From: DAIMZM01 sp036733985
GTDB taxonomy: Bacteria; Bacillota; Dehalobacteriia; UBA4068
Length of the DNA: 14,114 bases
Assembly (NCBI GenBank): GCA_036733985.1
Contig: DAIMZM010000065.1
Span: forward strand, 1-14,114
Reading direction: 5' to 3'
Shown here: piece after piece, positions 1-7,813 of the stretch
How positions within the stretch are numbered: position 1 is the first letter of the stretch
How the letters are laid out: each line of letters starts with the position of its first letter
Notes under the pieces: generated by a model
What the model saw: only the letters and a program-made list of their open reading frames with translations
The model's database searches: none
What the model was told of the DNA's origin: nothing
Position numbers and translations under genes: made by a program

Positions 1-1
1 G

Positions 2-130
2 ATCGATACCGACGGCGACTTTGTGGGCGATACCGGCGAAGCCATTGAAGGCGGCATCTTCCATGAATCCACCCTGCGCAGCGCGCCTTATTTCGGCCTG
101 CGTATCGACGGCATCACGGAGCTGAACTAG
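2..130 (+). CDS. 3' end of an unidentified protein, possibly the solute-binding protein of the downstream importer
   Basis: Only the last 42 codons are present, in the frame that ends at the TAG at 128-130; the start lies outside the window. The fragment is acidic and glycine-rich (it contains GDTGEAIEGG and ends APYFGLRIDGITELN) and has no motif I can assign. Its position, directly upstream of a NupO/BmpB-type ATPase and two permeases and separated from them by a hairpin, is where the substrate-binding lipoprotein (BMP family or a similar solute-binding family) usually lies. That identity is inferred from context only; the coding call rests on the open frame and on the terminator just after the stop. 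Confidence 0.55.
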   Translation: MDTDGDFVGDTGEAIEGGIFHESTLRSAPYFGLRIDGITELN

Positions 131-140
131 TTTTAGCCAA

Positions 141-177
141 AGGAGAGAAGCGGACCCGTCCGCTTCTCTCCTCTTTT
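141..177 (+). terminator. Rho-independent terminator or intercistronic hairpin
   Basis: A perfect 14-bp stem (141-154 with 159-172) closes on a 4-nt CCCG loop and is followed by C and four T. It begins 11 nt after the stop of the truncated first gene. I see no convincing promoter between it and the ATPase gene, so it may act as a partial terminator or mRNA-stabilising hairpin. Such hairpins often follow a highly expressed binding-protein gene in ABC operons. The T-run is short, so termination may be incomplete. Confidence 0.8.
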
Positions 178-291
178 AAATCAGCCTGGCGCGGCCTGCC
201 GGACGGCTCACCTTTCTCACGGCCGGCAGACTTTGTTATTGGGCGCCGGTAAAAACATGCGGGCCTTTGCAACACGCATACAGAAAGGATA

Positions 292-1833
292 ATGACTTTG
301 GAAACCCGAAAAGCGATCCGAATGCTGGATATCACCAAAACCTTCGGCGAAGTGGTGGCCAATGACAAAGTCTGCCTGGATATCCATCCCGGCGAAATTC
401 TGGCCCTGCTGGGCGAAAACGGCAGCGGAAAAACCACTTTGATGAATATGCTCTCCGGTATTTACCTGCCTGAGAGCGGACAAATTTACGTGAACGGCCG
501 CATTGAGGTGATCCGCTGCCCCAGGGACGCTTATAACCTGGGCCTGGGCATGATTCACCAGCATTTCAAGCTGGTGGATGTGCTGACCGCGGCGGAAAAT
601 ATCGTGCTGGGCCTGAACGAGCATCAGCTGGTCGACCTGAAGGATGTGCGGACGCAGGTGAAGAAGATCTGCGACCGCTACGGCTTTATCGTGGAGCCGG
701 ATAAAAAAGTTTATGATATGTCCGTTTCGGAAAAGCAGACCCTGGAAATCGTCAAGGTGCTTTACCGGGGCGCGGACATCCTGATATTGGACGAGCCCAC
801 GGCTGTGCTGACGCCTCAGGAGACGGAAAAACTCTTCGCGGTGATGCGGAATATGAAGGCGGACGGCAAGTCCATTATCATCATTACCCATAAGCTGCAT
901 GAGGTCATGGAAATCTCCGACCGGGTGGCGGTTTTGCGCCGGGGCAAGTTTATCGGGGATATCGCCACCAAGGACACCAATCCCCAGCAGCTCACCGATA
1001 TGATGGTGGGCCGGGCCGTTTCCCTGAATATCGACCGGCCGGAACCGCAAAACCTGACGGAACGCCTGGTAGTGAAAAACCTGACGGTCCTGGATCCGGA
1101 CGGCGTTAAGCGGCTGGACAATGTCAGCTTTACCGCTTACGGTGGCGAGATTTTAGGCATTGCCGGCATCACCGGCAGCGGCCAGCGGGAATTGCTGGAA
1201 GCCATTGCCGGCCTGCAGCAGGCGGAAAGCGGCGGCTCCATCCGCTTCATCCCCCCGGAAGGCCTGGAAGAGGAGCTCACCGGCAAATCCCCCCTGGATA
1301 TTTACAACCTGGGGGTGGGCCTGGCCTTTGTGCCGGAGGACCGCTTCGGCATGGGCCTGGTGGGCGCGATGGATCTGACGGATAATGTGATGCTGCGCAG
1401 CTATAAACGGGGCAAATCCGCTTTTACCGACCGCAAAACCCCGAGAGAGCTGGCCCAGCGCATTGTGGATCAGCTGGAAGTGGTCACGCCCAGCCTGAAT
1501 ATCCCTCTCCGGCGCCTATCCGGCGGCAATGTGCAGAAGGTGCTGGTGGGCCGGGAAATCGCCGGCCAGCCCTCCCTGCTGATGACGGCTTACGCGGTGC
1601 GGGGCCTGGATATCAACACCTCCTATACCATCTACCGTTTGCTGAACGAGCAGAAGCAGGCCGGCGCGGCAGTTTTGTATGTGGGCGAAGACCTGGACGT
1701 GCTGCTGGAGCTTTGCGACCGGATTTTGGTGCTCTGCGCGGGCAAGGTCAGCGGCATTGTGGACGGCCGCAGGGCCAAGAAAGAGGAAGTGGGCCTCTTA
1801 ATGACCCATCTGGGCGAGGAGGCGACGGCATGA
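292..1833 (+). CDS. Nucleoside-type ABC importer, double-NBD ATP-binding protein (NupO/BmpB-like)
   Basis: A 513-residue protein with two ABC domains that powers the two permeases encoded just downstream, at the cytoplasmic membrane face. The first domain has Walker A GENGSGKTT (41-49), Q-loop Q90, a signature of the form SVSEKQ (144-149), Walker B ILILDE (163-168) and switch His200. The second has the signature LSGGNVQK (409-416) but a Walker A without lysine (GITGSGQRE, 292-300) and no catalytic Glu (MTAYAVRGLD). One weak and one working site is usual in the RbsA/NupO families. The ATG at 292 is only 2 nt from the AAAGGA at 284-289, whereas an in-frame TTG at 298 is 8 nt from it, so translation may really start at 298. 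The stop overlaps the next start (ATGA). Family assignment is firm; substrate (nucleoside or purine) comes from family resemblance only. Confidence 0.9.
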   Translation: MTLETRKAIRMLDITKTFGEVVANDKVCLDIHPGEILALLGENGSGKTTLMNMLSGIYLPESGQIYVNGRIEVIRCPRDAYNLGLGMIHQHFKLVDVLTAAENIVLGLNEHQLVDLKDVRTQVKKICDRYGFIVEPDKKVYDMSVSEKQTLEIVKVLYRGADILILDEPTAVLTPQETEKLFAVMRNMKADGKSIIIITHKLHEVMEISDRVAVLRRGKFIGDIATKDTNPQQLTDMMVGRAVSLNIDRPEPQNLTERLVVKNLTVLDPDGVKRLDNVSFTAYGGEILGIAGITGSGQRELLEAIAGLQQAESGGSIRFIPPEGLEEELTGKSPLDIYNLGVGLAFVPEDRFGMGLVGAMDLTDNVMLRSYKRGKSAFTDRKTPRELAQRIVDQLEVVTPSLNIPLRRLSGGNVQKVLVGREIAGQPSLLMTAYAVRGLDINTSYTIYRLLNEQKQAGAAVLYVGEDLDVLLELCDRILVLCAGKVSGIVDGRRAKKEEVGLLMTHLGEEATA

Positions 1834-2951
1834 AAAACGATTATGGCTGCAAGCATACGGAGCCTTTTGTGCGCATTTCCAAACGGGGCGTCGCCATCCC
1901 CTTCTGGAAAGCTACCGGCATCCGGGTTCTGGCCCTGGTGGCTGCGCTGATCATTTGCGCCGTCATTATTTTCGCCATTGTCAAGCTGAACCCCCTGAAA
2001 GTCTACGGGGCCATGTTTGAAGGCGCTTTCGGCACCAATAAGCGCATGTGGGTGACGATCCGGGATATGATGATGCTGCTTTGCATCGCCGTGGGCCTGG
2101 CTCCGGCCTTCCGGATGCGCTTCTGGAATATCGGCGCGGAGGGCCAGGTCCTGGTGGGGGGCATCGTGTCCGCCGCCTGCATGATTTACTTGGCCGATCA
2201 GATGACCACCCTGCCCATGATGCTGCTGATGCTGGCGCTGAGCATTATTGCCGGGGGCATCTGGGGCTTTATCCCCGGCCTGTTTAAGGCGAAATGGGGC
2301 ACCAATGAAACCCTGTTCACCCTGATGATGAATTATATCGCCATCCAGATCACCGCCTATTTTGTGGCCCTCTGGGAAAATCCCTTGGGCTCCAATACGG
2401 TGGGCGTGATCAATTCCAAAAGCAAAATCGGCTGGTTCCCGGATATTTTTGGCCAGTCCTATGCCCTGAACGTGCTGCTGGTGCTGGCCCTGGCCGTGGG
2501 CATGTTTGTTTATCTGCGCTACAGCAAGCAAGGCTATGAGGTGGCCGTGGTGGGCGAGAGCGAGAATACCGCCCGCTATGCGGCCATCAATGTGCCAAAG
2601 GTGATCATGCGTACCATGTTTATTTCCGGCGCTTTATGCGGCATCGCCGGCTTCCTGGCCGTCTCCGGCGCCAGCCATACCATCTCCACCAGCACGGCCG
2701 GGGGCCGGGGTTTTACCGCCATTATCGTGGCCTGGCTGGCTAAATTCAATACCTTTGTGATGATCCTCATTTCCGCCCTGCTGGTGTTCCTGGATAAAGG
2801 GGCCATCGAGATCGCCTCCCGTTATAACCTGAACAATCATGTTTCCGCCATGCTCACCGGGATTATCCTGTTTTTCATCATGGGCAGCGAATTCTTCATC
2901 ACCTATCAGGTCAGATTCCGGGGCGGCAAACATAAGGAGGTGCAAGCATGA
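1830..2951 (+). CDS. Nucleoside-type ABC importer, permease subunit 1 (NupP/YufP-like)
   Basis: A 373-residue integral membrane protein of the BPD_transp_2 (LivH/RbsC-like) family, one half of the translocation pore. An N-terminal cytoplasmic stretch of about 30 residues precedes a first membrane helix at about 32-52, and several more hydrophobic helices follow. Family sequence landmarks are FWNIGAEGQVLVGG (98-111), GTNETLFTLMMNYIA (157-171) and GGRGFTAIIVAWLAKFN (291-307), all typical of the nucleoside/BMP-associated permeases. The start at 1830 overlaps the ATPase stop by 4 nt and has a GAGGAGG ribosome binding site at 1816-1822, which rules out longer in-frame starts upstream. It overlaps the next gene by 4 nt as well, implying translational coupling and equal expression of the three subunits. 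Confidence 0.92.
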   Translation: MKNDYGCKHTEPFVRISKRGVAIPFWKATGIRVLALVAALIICAVIIFAIVKLNPLKVYGAMFEGAFGTNKRMWVTIRDMMMLLCIAVGLAPAFRMRFWNIGAEGQVLVGGIVSAACMIYLADQMTTLPMMLLMLALSIIAGGIWGFIPGLFKAKWGTNETLFTLMMNYIAIQITAYFVALWENPLGSNTVGVINSKSKIGWFPDIFGQSYALNVLLVLALAVGMFVYLRYSKQGYEVAVVGESENTARYAAINVPKVIMRTMFISGALCGIAGFLAVSGASHTISTSTAGGRGFTAIIVAWLAKFNTFVMILISALLVFLDKGAIEIASRYNLNNHVSAMLTGIILFFIMGSEFFITYQVRFRGGKHKEVQA

Positions 2952-3931
2952 CCCAGCTCATATCCCTTTTCCAGGCCGGTATTATGTTCGGCACCGTGAT
3001 CCTTTTCGGCGCTACCGGCGAGACCCTGACCGAGAAATCCGGCAACCTGAACCTGGGCGTGCCCGGCATCATGTATCTGGGCGGCATCATGGGCCTGATG
3101 GGCGTGTTCTTCTACGAGATGCACGCGGCGGAGCCCAATAAGGTGCTCTGCGTGCTCATCGCCATGGCCTGCGCCTTTACCGCCGCCATGCTGGGCGGGC
3201 TGATTTACAGCGTGCTGACCATTACCCTCCGGGCCAATCAGAATGTGACCGGCCTGACCCTGACCATCTTTGCCGGCGGCTTTGCCAATTTCTTTGGCGG
3301 CTCCCTGAACAAGCTGGCCGGCGGCGTGGGCCAGATCTCTGTTTCCACCACCAGCGCGGCCTTCCGGGCCAGCCTGCCTTTTGCCCAGGATCTGCATCCG
3401 GTGCTGAGCATGCTCTTCGGCTACGGCTTCATGGTCTACCTGGCGGTAGGCCTTGCCCTGGTCGTCAATTGGTTTATCAACCGCACCAGCGTGGGCCTGA
3501 ACCTGCGGGCCGTAGGCGAGAACCCGGGCACCGCCGACGCCGCCGGCATCCGGGTCACGGCCTACAAATATTTGGCCACCTGCATCGGCGCGGGCATTTC
3601 CGGATTGGGCGGGCTCTTTTATGTGATGGACTATACCAAGGGCACCTGGGACAGCGACGGCGGCATCGAGCGCCTGGGCTGGCTGGCGGTGGCCCTGGTG
3701 ATCTTCTCCAGCTGGAAGCCGAAGCGGGGCATCTGGGGCGCCTATTTGTTCGGCATGCTCTCCTGGCTCTATTTCTATATTCCGGATCTGACCCGCCGCT
3801 CCATGGAGCTGTTCAAGATGCTGCCTTATCTGGTCACCGTCATCGTCCTGGTGGTGGTTTCCCTGCGCCGCAAGCGGGAGAATCAACCCCCGGCCGGCCT
3901 GGGGGAACCTTATTTCCGGGAAGAACGGTAA
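2948..3931 (+). CDS. Nucleoside-type ABC importer, permease subunit 2 (NupQ/YufQ-like)
   Basis: A 327-residue BPD_transp_2 membrane protein that pairs with the preceding permease. The N-terminal region has the family segment GETLTEKSGNLNLGVPG (24-40); the usual Glu of the GVEG tetrad is Pro here. Other landmarks are TGLTLTIFAGGFANFFGG (101-118), NLRAVGENPGTADAAGIRV (185-203) and WLAVALVIFSSWKPKRG (245-261). It starts with ATGA overlapping the previous stop, behind AAGGAGGTG at 2935-2943, and ends with a basic cytoplasmic tail. A terminator lies 50 nt downstream, so this is the last gene of the importer operon. The family call is secure; nucleoside or purine transport is inferred from the family. 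Confidence 0.9.
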   Translation: MTQLISLFQAGIMFGTVILFGATGETLTEKSGNLNLGVPGIMYLGGIMGLMGVFFYEMHAAEPNKVLCVLIAMACAFTAAMLGGLIYSVLTITLRANQNVTGLTLTIFAGGFANFFGGSLNKLAGGVGQISVSTTSAAFRASLPFAQDLHPVLSMLFGYGFMVYLAVGLALVVNWFINRTSVGLNLRAVGENPGTADAAGIRVTAYKYLATCIGAGISGLGGLFYVMDYTKGTWDSDGGIERLGWLAVALVIFSSWKPKRGIWGAYLFGMLSWLYFYIPDLTRRSMELFKMLPYLVTVIVLVVVSLRRKRENQPPAGLGEPYFREER

Positions 3932-3981
3932 AGGCGGCCCTATGTCTTCAGCCGGAGCAACCAAACATCAAACAGCGCGAA

Positions 3982-4010
3982 GGCGCTCCTTACCTAAGGA
4001 GCGCCCTTTT
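3982..4010 (+). terminator. Rho-independent terminator ending the nucleoside-type importer operon
   Basis: A 10-bp GC-rich stem (3982-3991 with 3996-4005) closes on a 4-nt loop, with TTTT at 4007-4010 after one C. It lies 50 nt after the stop of permease 2 and separates the two ABC transport units. Confidence 0.82.
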
Positions 4011-4012
4011 CC

Positions 4013-4024
4013 ATCAGCGCTGAT
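4013..4024. promoter_or_regulatory. Perfect 12-bp palindrome upstream of the amino-acid importer
   Basis: The sequence ATCAGCGCTGAT is a perfect palindrome. It lies just after the terminator T-run and about 6 nt before the GGGAG ribosome binding site of the next gene, so it could be a repressor half-operator or part of an mRNA structure. No clear -35/-10 pair was found beside it, so function is open. Confidence 0.3.
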
Positions 4025-4041
4025 ACTTAGGGAGAAGAAAG

Positions 4042-6318
4042 GTGATTAGGGTGATACATAAATTTTTCCGCTTCGGGGCGCTGCTGCTGATGCTCTGTCT
4101 GGCCGTTTTGCCAGGGGGCTGCGCCGCTGAAGCCCAACCGCCCGCCGCCGTCCAAGGCGCGGCGGCCATGGCGGAGCCGGAAACCGCTACTTACGGCATT
4201 ACCAGCATTGTAGCCCAGGATTATCTGAGCCAAGCTTATCCGGAGGCCAAGCTATCCATGTTCCCTGCCGCCGCCGACGCCATGCTGGCGCTGGAAAACG
4301 GCAAAGTGGACTATGTGATGACCTCCCGGGCCACTGCCGCGTACATGATGAAGCAGGACCCGGCCCTGGCCGTCGCCCAGGATCAGGTGATCAATGAAGC
4401 CTGCTATATCGCCATCGCCCCGGACAGCGGCGATTTAAAGGACCGGATCAACAGCGTGCTGGAACAGTTCCAGGCAGAGGGCGTCTTAAGCGAGCTGAAC
4501 AACCGCTGGATAGACGGCGGGCCGGATCACTATGCCCTGGCCCCTCTGCCGCAGCCTGAAGGCAAAAACGGCGTGCTGAAAGTGGCCCTTTCCCCGGATG
4601 TGCCGCCCATCTGCTTTATCCAGGACGGGCAGTACGCGGGCATCAATGTGGAGTTGGTGGGCCGCCTGGCCTATGCCCTGGATATGACGGTGGAATTTTA
4701 CAGCATGGATTTCGACGCCCTGCTCCCGGCTTTGCAGGCCGGCAAGGCGGATCTGGCCCTTTCCGATATCAATGCCACGGAAGAGCGGCGGCGGCTGGTG
4801 GATTTCTCAGAGCCCTATTTTGATAACCCCCAGCTGCTGCTGTACCGCAAAACCGGGGCATCGGCCGAGGCTGCCCTGGAATACACGGCCCTGGAGCAGC
4901 TTTCCGGCAAAGTCATTTCCACCCAGACCGGTTCTATCGCCGATATCCTGGTCAGCAGCGTGATCCCGGATGTGACCTTCAGCTATTTCAATAACCGCAT
5001 CGACCAGGTGGAAGCCCTGAAAAGCGGCAAGGTGGAGGCCGCGCCTTTTGACGAACCCGTGGCCATACTGGCCGCGGCCCTGAATCCCGGCCTGGCCGTG
5101 CTCCCGGAAAGGGTGGTGGAAGACCATTACGGGGTGGCGCTGCAAAAGGACAGCCCCCTCACCAGCCAGGTGAACGCGGCCATTGCCCAGCTCCGGGAAT
5201 CCGGCATTTTAGAGCAGATGAAAGAGAAATGGACCGGCTCCGACGCCAGCGTCAAGACCATGCCCCAGCTGGATTATCCCGGGGCAAACGGGGTTTTGCG
5301 GGTAGCCCATGATATCGCTGCCGAGCCCATGTGCTATATGGGCCCGGACGGCCAGTCCATCGGCTATGATCTGGAGCTGATGCTGCGCATCGGCGAAATC
5401 CTGGACCGCCGGGTGACCTTCACCAGCGTGGATTTTTCCGGCCTGATCCCCATGCTGCAAAGCGGCAAGGCGGATGCGGCCGTGGGCAGCATGTCCATCA
5501 CGGATGAACGCAAGCTGACGGTGGATATGAGCGACCCCTACTATGACGGCGGCCTGTATCTGGTGGTGCGCAAAGCTACGGCAACAGCCCCCGCCGGGCA
5601 GGCGGAAAGCTTTTCCGGCCGGCTGAAGCAGAGCTTTATCCGCACCTTTATCACGGAGGACCGCTGGAAGCTGGTTCTGGACGGCCTGGGCGTCACGGTG
5701 CTGCTATCCGGCTTTTCCGGGATTTTCGGTACCCTGCTGGGCTTCGGCATCTGCCTGCTCCGGCGCAGCAGAACCAGGGCCGCCGCCTTGCCCGCGGCAG
5801 CCTTTATCCGGCTGATCCAGGGCACGCCCATTGTGGTGCTGCTGATGATCCTCTACTATATTATTTTCGGCAGCATTGATATTTCAGCCATTCTTGTGGG
5901 CGTGGTGGGCTTCTCCCTGAATTTCGGCGTCTATGTCAGCGAAATGATGCGCACCGGCATTGACGCGGTGGATAAAGGCCAGACCGAAGCGGCCCAGGCT
6001 ATCGGCTTTACCCGGGCCCAAACGTTCTGGCGGATCACCTTCCCCCAGGCGGCCCGGCATTTCCTGCCGGTCTTTAAGGGCGAGTTCATCTCCATGGTGA
6101 AAATGACCTCGGTGGTGGGCTATATCGCCATCCAGGATCTGACCAAAGTCTCGGATATTATCCGCAGCCGCACCCTGGAGGCCTTCTTCCCCTTGATCGC
6201 CACCGCGGTGATCTACTTTTTGGTGGCGAATACCCTGACTCTGCTGCTTTCCCGCATCGAAGTAAAACTTGACCCCAAACGCCGCAGCCGCCGGGTGAAA
6301 GGAGTGGTGATGAAATGA
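4042..6318 (+). CDS. Amino-acid type ABC importer: multi-lobe substrate-binding domains fused to permease (GlnP-like)
   Basis: A 758-residue fusion. Residues 1-27 form a signal or anchor with a weak lipobox (LPGGC, Cys27). Residues about 50-160 match only the second lobe of an SBP_bac_3 domain. Residues 177-399 are a complete SBP_bac_3 domain with the substrate carboxylate-binding pattern TEER (246-249) and Asp337. Residues 417-511 repeat the first lobe only, again with an Arg in TDER (487-490). Residues about 540-740 are the HisM/GlnP-type permease with about five helices and the EAA loop EAAQAIGFTRAQTFWRITFP (649-668). The GTG at 4042 follows GGGAG at 4030-4034; a GTG at 4051 is also possible. 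The stop overlaps the ATPase start (ATGA). The fusion to permease is like Lactococcus GlnP, but the lobe order is not. The substrate is probably a polar amino acid; the exact one is unknown. Confidence 0.88.
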   Translation: MIRVIHKFFRFGALLLMLCLAVLPGGCAAEAQPPAAVQGAAAMAEPETATYGITSIVAQDYLSQAYPEAKLSMFPAAADAMLALENGKVDYVMTSRATAAYMMKQDPALAVAQDQVINEACYIAIAPDSGDLKDRINSVLEQFQAEGVLSELNNRWIDGGPDHYALAPLPQPEGKNGVLKVALSPDVPPICFIQDGQYAGINVELVGRLAYALDMTVEFYSMDFDALLPALQAGKADLALSDINATEERRRLVDFSEPYFDNPQLLLYRKTGASAEAALEYTALEQLSGKVISTQTGSIADILVSSVIPDVTFSYFNNRIDQVEALKSGKVEAAPFDEPVAILAAALNPGLAVLPERVVEDHYGVALQKDSPLTSQVNAAIAQLRESGILEQMKEKWTGSDASVKTMPQLDYPGANGVLRVAHDIAAEPMCYMGPDGQSIGYDLELMLRIGEILDRRVTFTSVDFSGLIPMLQSGKADAAVGSMSITDERKLTVDMSDPYYDGGLYLVVRKATATAPAGQAESFSGRLKQSFIRTFITEDRWKLVLDGLGVTVLLSGFSGIFGTLLGFGICLLRRSRTRAAALPAAAFIRLIQGTPIVVLLMILYYIIFGSIDISAILVGVVGFSLNFGVYVSEMMRTGIDAVDKGQTEAAQAIGFTRAQTFWRITFPQAARHFLPVFKGEFISMVKMTSVVGYIAIQDLTKVSDIIRSRTLEAFFPLIATAVIYFLVANTLTLLLSRIEVKLDPKRRSRRVKGVVMK

Positions 6319-7394
6319 TTTCCATCCAGCATCTGCAAAAAGCTTATCCAGGGGTGACGCCCCTCCGGGACGTAAACGCGGAAATTGACAAGGGCGAGGT
6401 CATTTCCATCATCGGCCCTTCCGGCACGGGAAAATCCACCCTGCTCCGCTGCCTGAACCTGCTGGAAACCCCCACTGCCGGGCAGATCCTGGTGGATGGG
6501 GAAAATATCACGGCTAAAGGGGCGGATATTGCCGGCCTGCGCCGAAAAATGGGCATGGTCTTCCAATCTTTCAACCTGTTCTCCCACCTGACCGTGATCG
6601 AAAACATCATGCTGGGGCCGGTGCATTTACTGCGTCTGCCCAGGCAGGACGCTTATGACCAGGGCCTGCGGCTGCTGGAAACCGTGGGCCTGGCGGAAAA
6701 AGCCCTGAATTATCCGGACGAGCTCTCCGGCGGGCAAAAGCAGCGGGTGGCCATCACCCGGGCCCTGGCCATGAAGCCGGAAATCCTCCTCTTTGACGAG
6801 CCCACCTCAGCCCTGGATCCCACCATGGTCGGGGAAGTGCTGGCGGTGATCCGGGCCCTGGCCAGAGAGGGCCTGACCATGATGATCGTCACCCATGAGA
6901 TGAAATTCGCCCAGGACGTGTCCACCCGCATCTTCTATATGGATGAGGGCGGGATCTATGAGGACGGCCCGCCGGAACAGATCTTCAATCAGCCCCGGAA
7001 AGAGCGGACCCGGGCCTTTGTCCGCCGGCTCAAGACCTTTGAGCGGCAGATCGTTGCCCCTGGCTTTGACTTTATCGAAGTCAGCACGGCCCTGGAGGAA
7101 TTCGGCAGGCGCCAGCTCCTTTCCCAGCGCCAGATCAACAGCCTGCAGCTCTTGTTCGAGGAACTCTGCGTCCAGACCCTGCTGCGGCAAGAGCCGGCCC
7201 CCTACCCGCTGAGCTTTTCCGCTACCGTCTCTGAGCTGGACGGCGCTGTGGAGGCCACCATCGCCTATGGCGGGCCGGCTTTCGACCCCTTTGGGGAGCT
7301 GGCAACGGAACTGCCGGTCAAACTGGCCGCCCATCTGATCCAGGCCCATCGCCATACCTATGGCGCGGAAAACAGCCTGATCCTGACGCTCTGA
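6315..7394 (+). CDS. Polar amino-acid ABC importer ATPase (GlnQ-like) with C-terminal RsbW-like extension
   Basis: A 359-residue protein; the family is usually about 240-250 residues. The ABC domain (1-240) is intact: Walker A GPSGTGKST (34-42), Q-loop Q84, signature LSGGQKQ (137-143), Walker B ILLFDEP (157-163), switch His194. Residues about 250-359 are an added domain whose pattern follows the HATPase_c_2/RsbW family: an N-box-like helix LLFEELCVQTLL (279-290), then AYGGPAFDPF (317-326) where the DxGxPFDP box lies, and a C-terminal HTYGAENSLILTL. The N-box Asn is Gln and the glycine-rich lid is missing, so it probably does not hydrolyse ATP and may be a sensing or docking module. The start overlaps the permease fusion by 4 nt, with AAAGGAG at 6298-6304. 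It pairs with that fusion as a two-gene importer closed by a terminator. Confidence 0.88.
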   Translation: MISIQHLQKAYPGVTPLRDVNAEIDKGEVISIIGPSGTGKSTLLRCLNLLETPTAGQILVDGENITAKGADIAGLRRKMGMVFQSFNLFSHLTVIENIMLGPVHLLRLPRQDAYDQGLRLLETVGLAEKALNYPDELSGGQKQRVAITRALAMKPEILLFDEPTSALDPTMVGEVLAVIRALAREGLTMMIVTHEMKFAQDVSTRIFYMDEGGIYEDGPPEQIFNQPRKERTRAFVRRLKTFERQIVAPGFDFIEVSTALEEFGRRQLLSQRQINSLQLLFEELCVQTLLRQEPAPYPLSFSATVSELDGAVEATIAYGGPAFDPFGELATELPVKLAAHLIQAHRHTYGAENSLILTL

Positions 7395-7424
7395 CGCGGG
7401 GGCCGCCCGCTAACCCCTGGCAAT

Positions 7425-7462
7425 AAACAAGACCCCGCCTTTGAAAGGCGGGGTCTTGTTTT
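7425..7462 (+). terminator. Strong Rho-independent terminator after the amino-acid importer
   Basis: A 13-bp perfect stem (7428-7440 with 7446-7458) with a 5-nt loop is flanked by AAA on the left and TTTT on the right. It starts about 30 nt after the ATPase stop. Because of the flanking A and T runs it could also work on the opposite strand for transcription arriving from the repressor gene. Confidence 0.9.
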
Positions 7463-7492
7463 GGTTTGCTTACAACAAGGCGGATCAAGCGG

Positions 7493-7502
7493 ACTATACA
7501 AA
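7493..7502 (+). promoter_or_regulatory. Isolated operator half-site
   Basis: ACTATACAAA is identical to the left arm of the dyad in the repressor/MFS promoter region. The position where the right arm should fall (7509-7518) matches in only a few bases, so this is a half-site at best. Confidence 0.3.
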
Positions 7503-7765
7503 AATTCATATGCCATCATTCAAAATCATGATAGCTCCCGCTGAAAAAACGGCTTCACTGATGACCGCAGCGAACCGGCTCCACTCAATTGACACTCAGG
7601 TTGTCATGTAAAAATACATATACAGTTATTCAACTTTTCCAAATATCATTACTACAGCCGAAACCGGCTCTCCGCATAGCACTGAGCTGAGCAGACCCTT
7701 AAGACAAAAATCCCCTCTATCAGCCCGGCAGGCAATAGAATATTATTCATAAAGGCTTATAAACG

Positions 7766-7777
7766 GCCCGGCCGGGC
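7766..7777. repeat. 12-bp GC palindrome
   Basis: GCCCGGCCGGGC is a perfect palindrome in an otherwise AT-rich intergenic stretch downstream of the repressor gene. It could be a weak hairpin for - strand transcripts or a protein site; it has no proper loop as a terminator. Confidence 0.3.
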
Positions 7778-7813
7778 ACATAAATAGCCGCTGATAACAG
7801 CTGTCCTGACAGC

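Noticed and set aside
1713..1829. N-terminal extension of permease 1 upstream of 1830
   Set aside because: It lies over the 3' end of the ATPase gene, encodes a non-hydrophobic Arg/Gly-rich stretch, and the start at 1830 has GAGGAGG at the right distance.
292..1833. Loss of the Walker A lysine and catalytic Glu in the second ABC domain as a sign of a pseudogene
   Set aside because: A degenerate second nucleotide site is normal in double-NBD ATPases of the RbsA/NupO type. The frame is intact and the first domain keeps its Walker A, Walker B and switch His.
2906..3964. Long open frame on the - strand across the second permease, and similar long - strand frames across the other GC-rich genes (for example 1632-2531, 10684-11676)
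   Set aside because: They are antisense shadows of conserved genes with strong codon bias. Their translations are rich in His, Gln, Gly and Ala, show no domain, and they lack ribosome binding sites.
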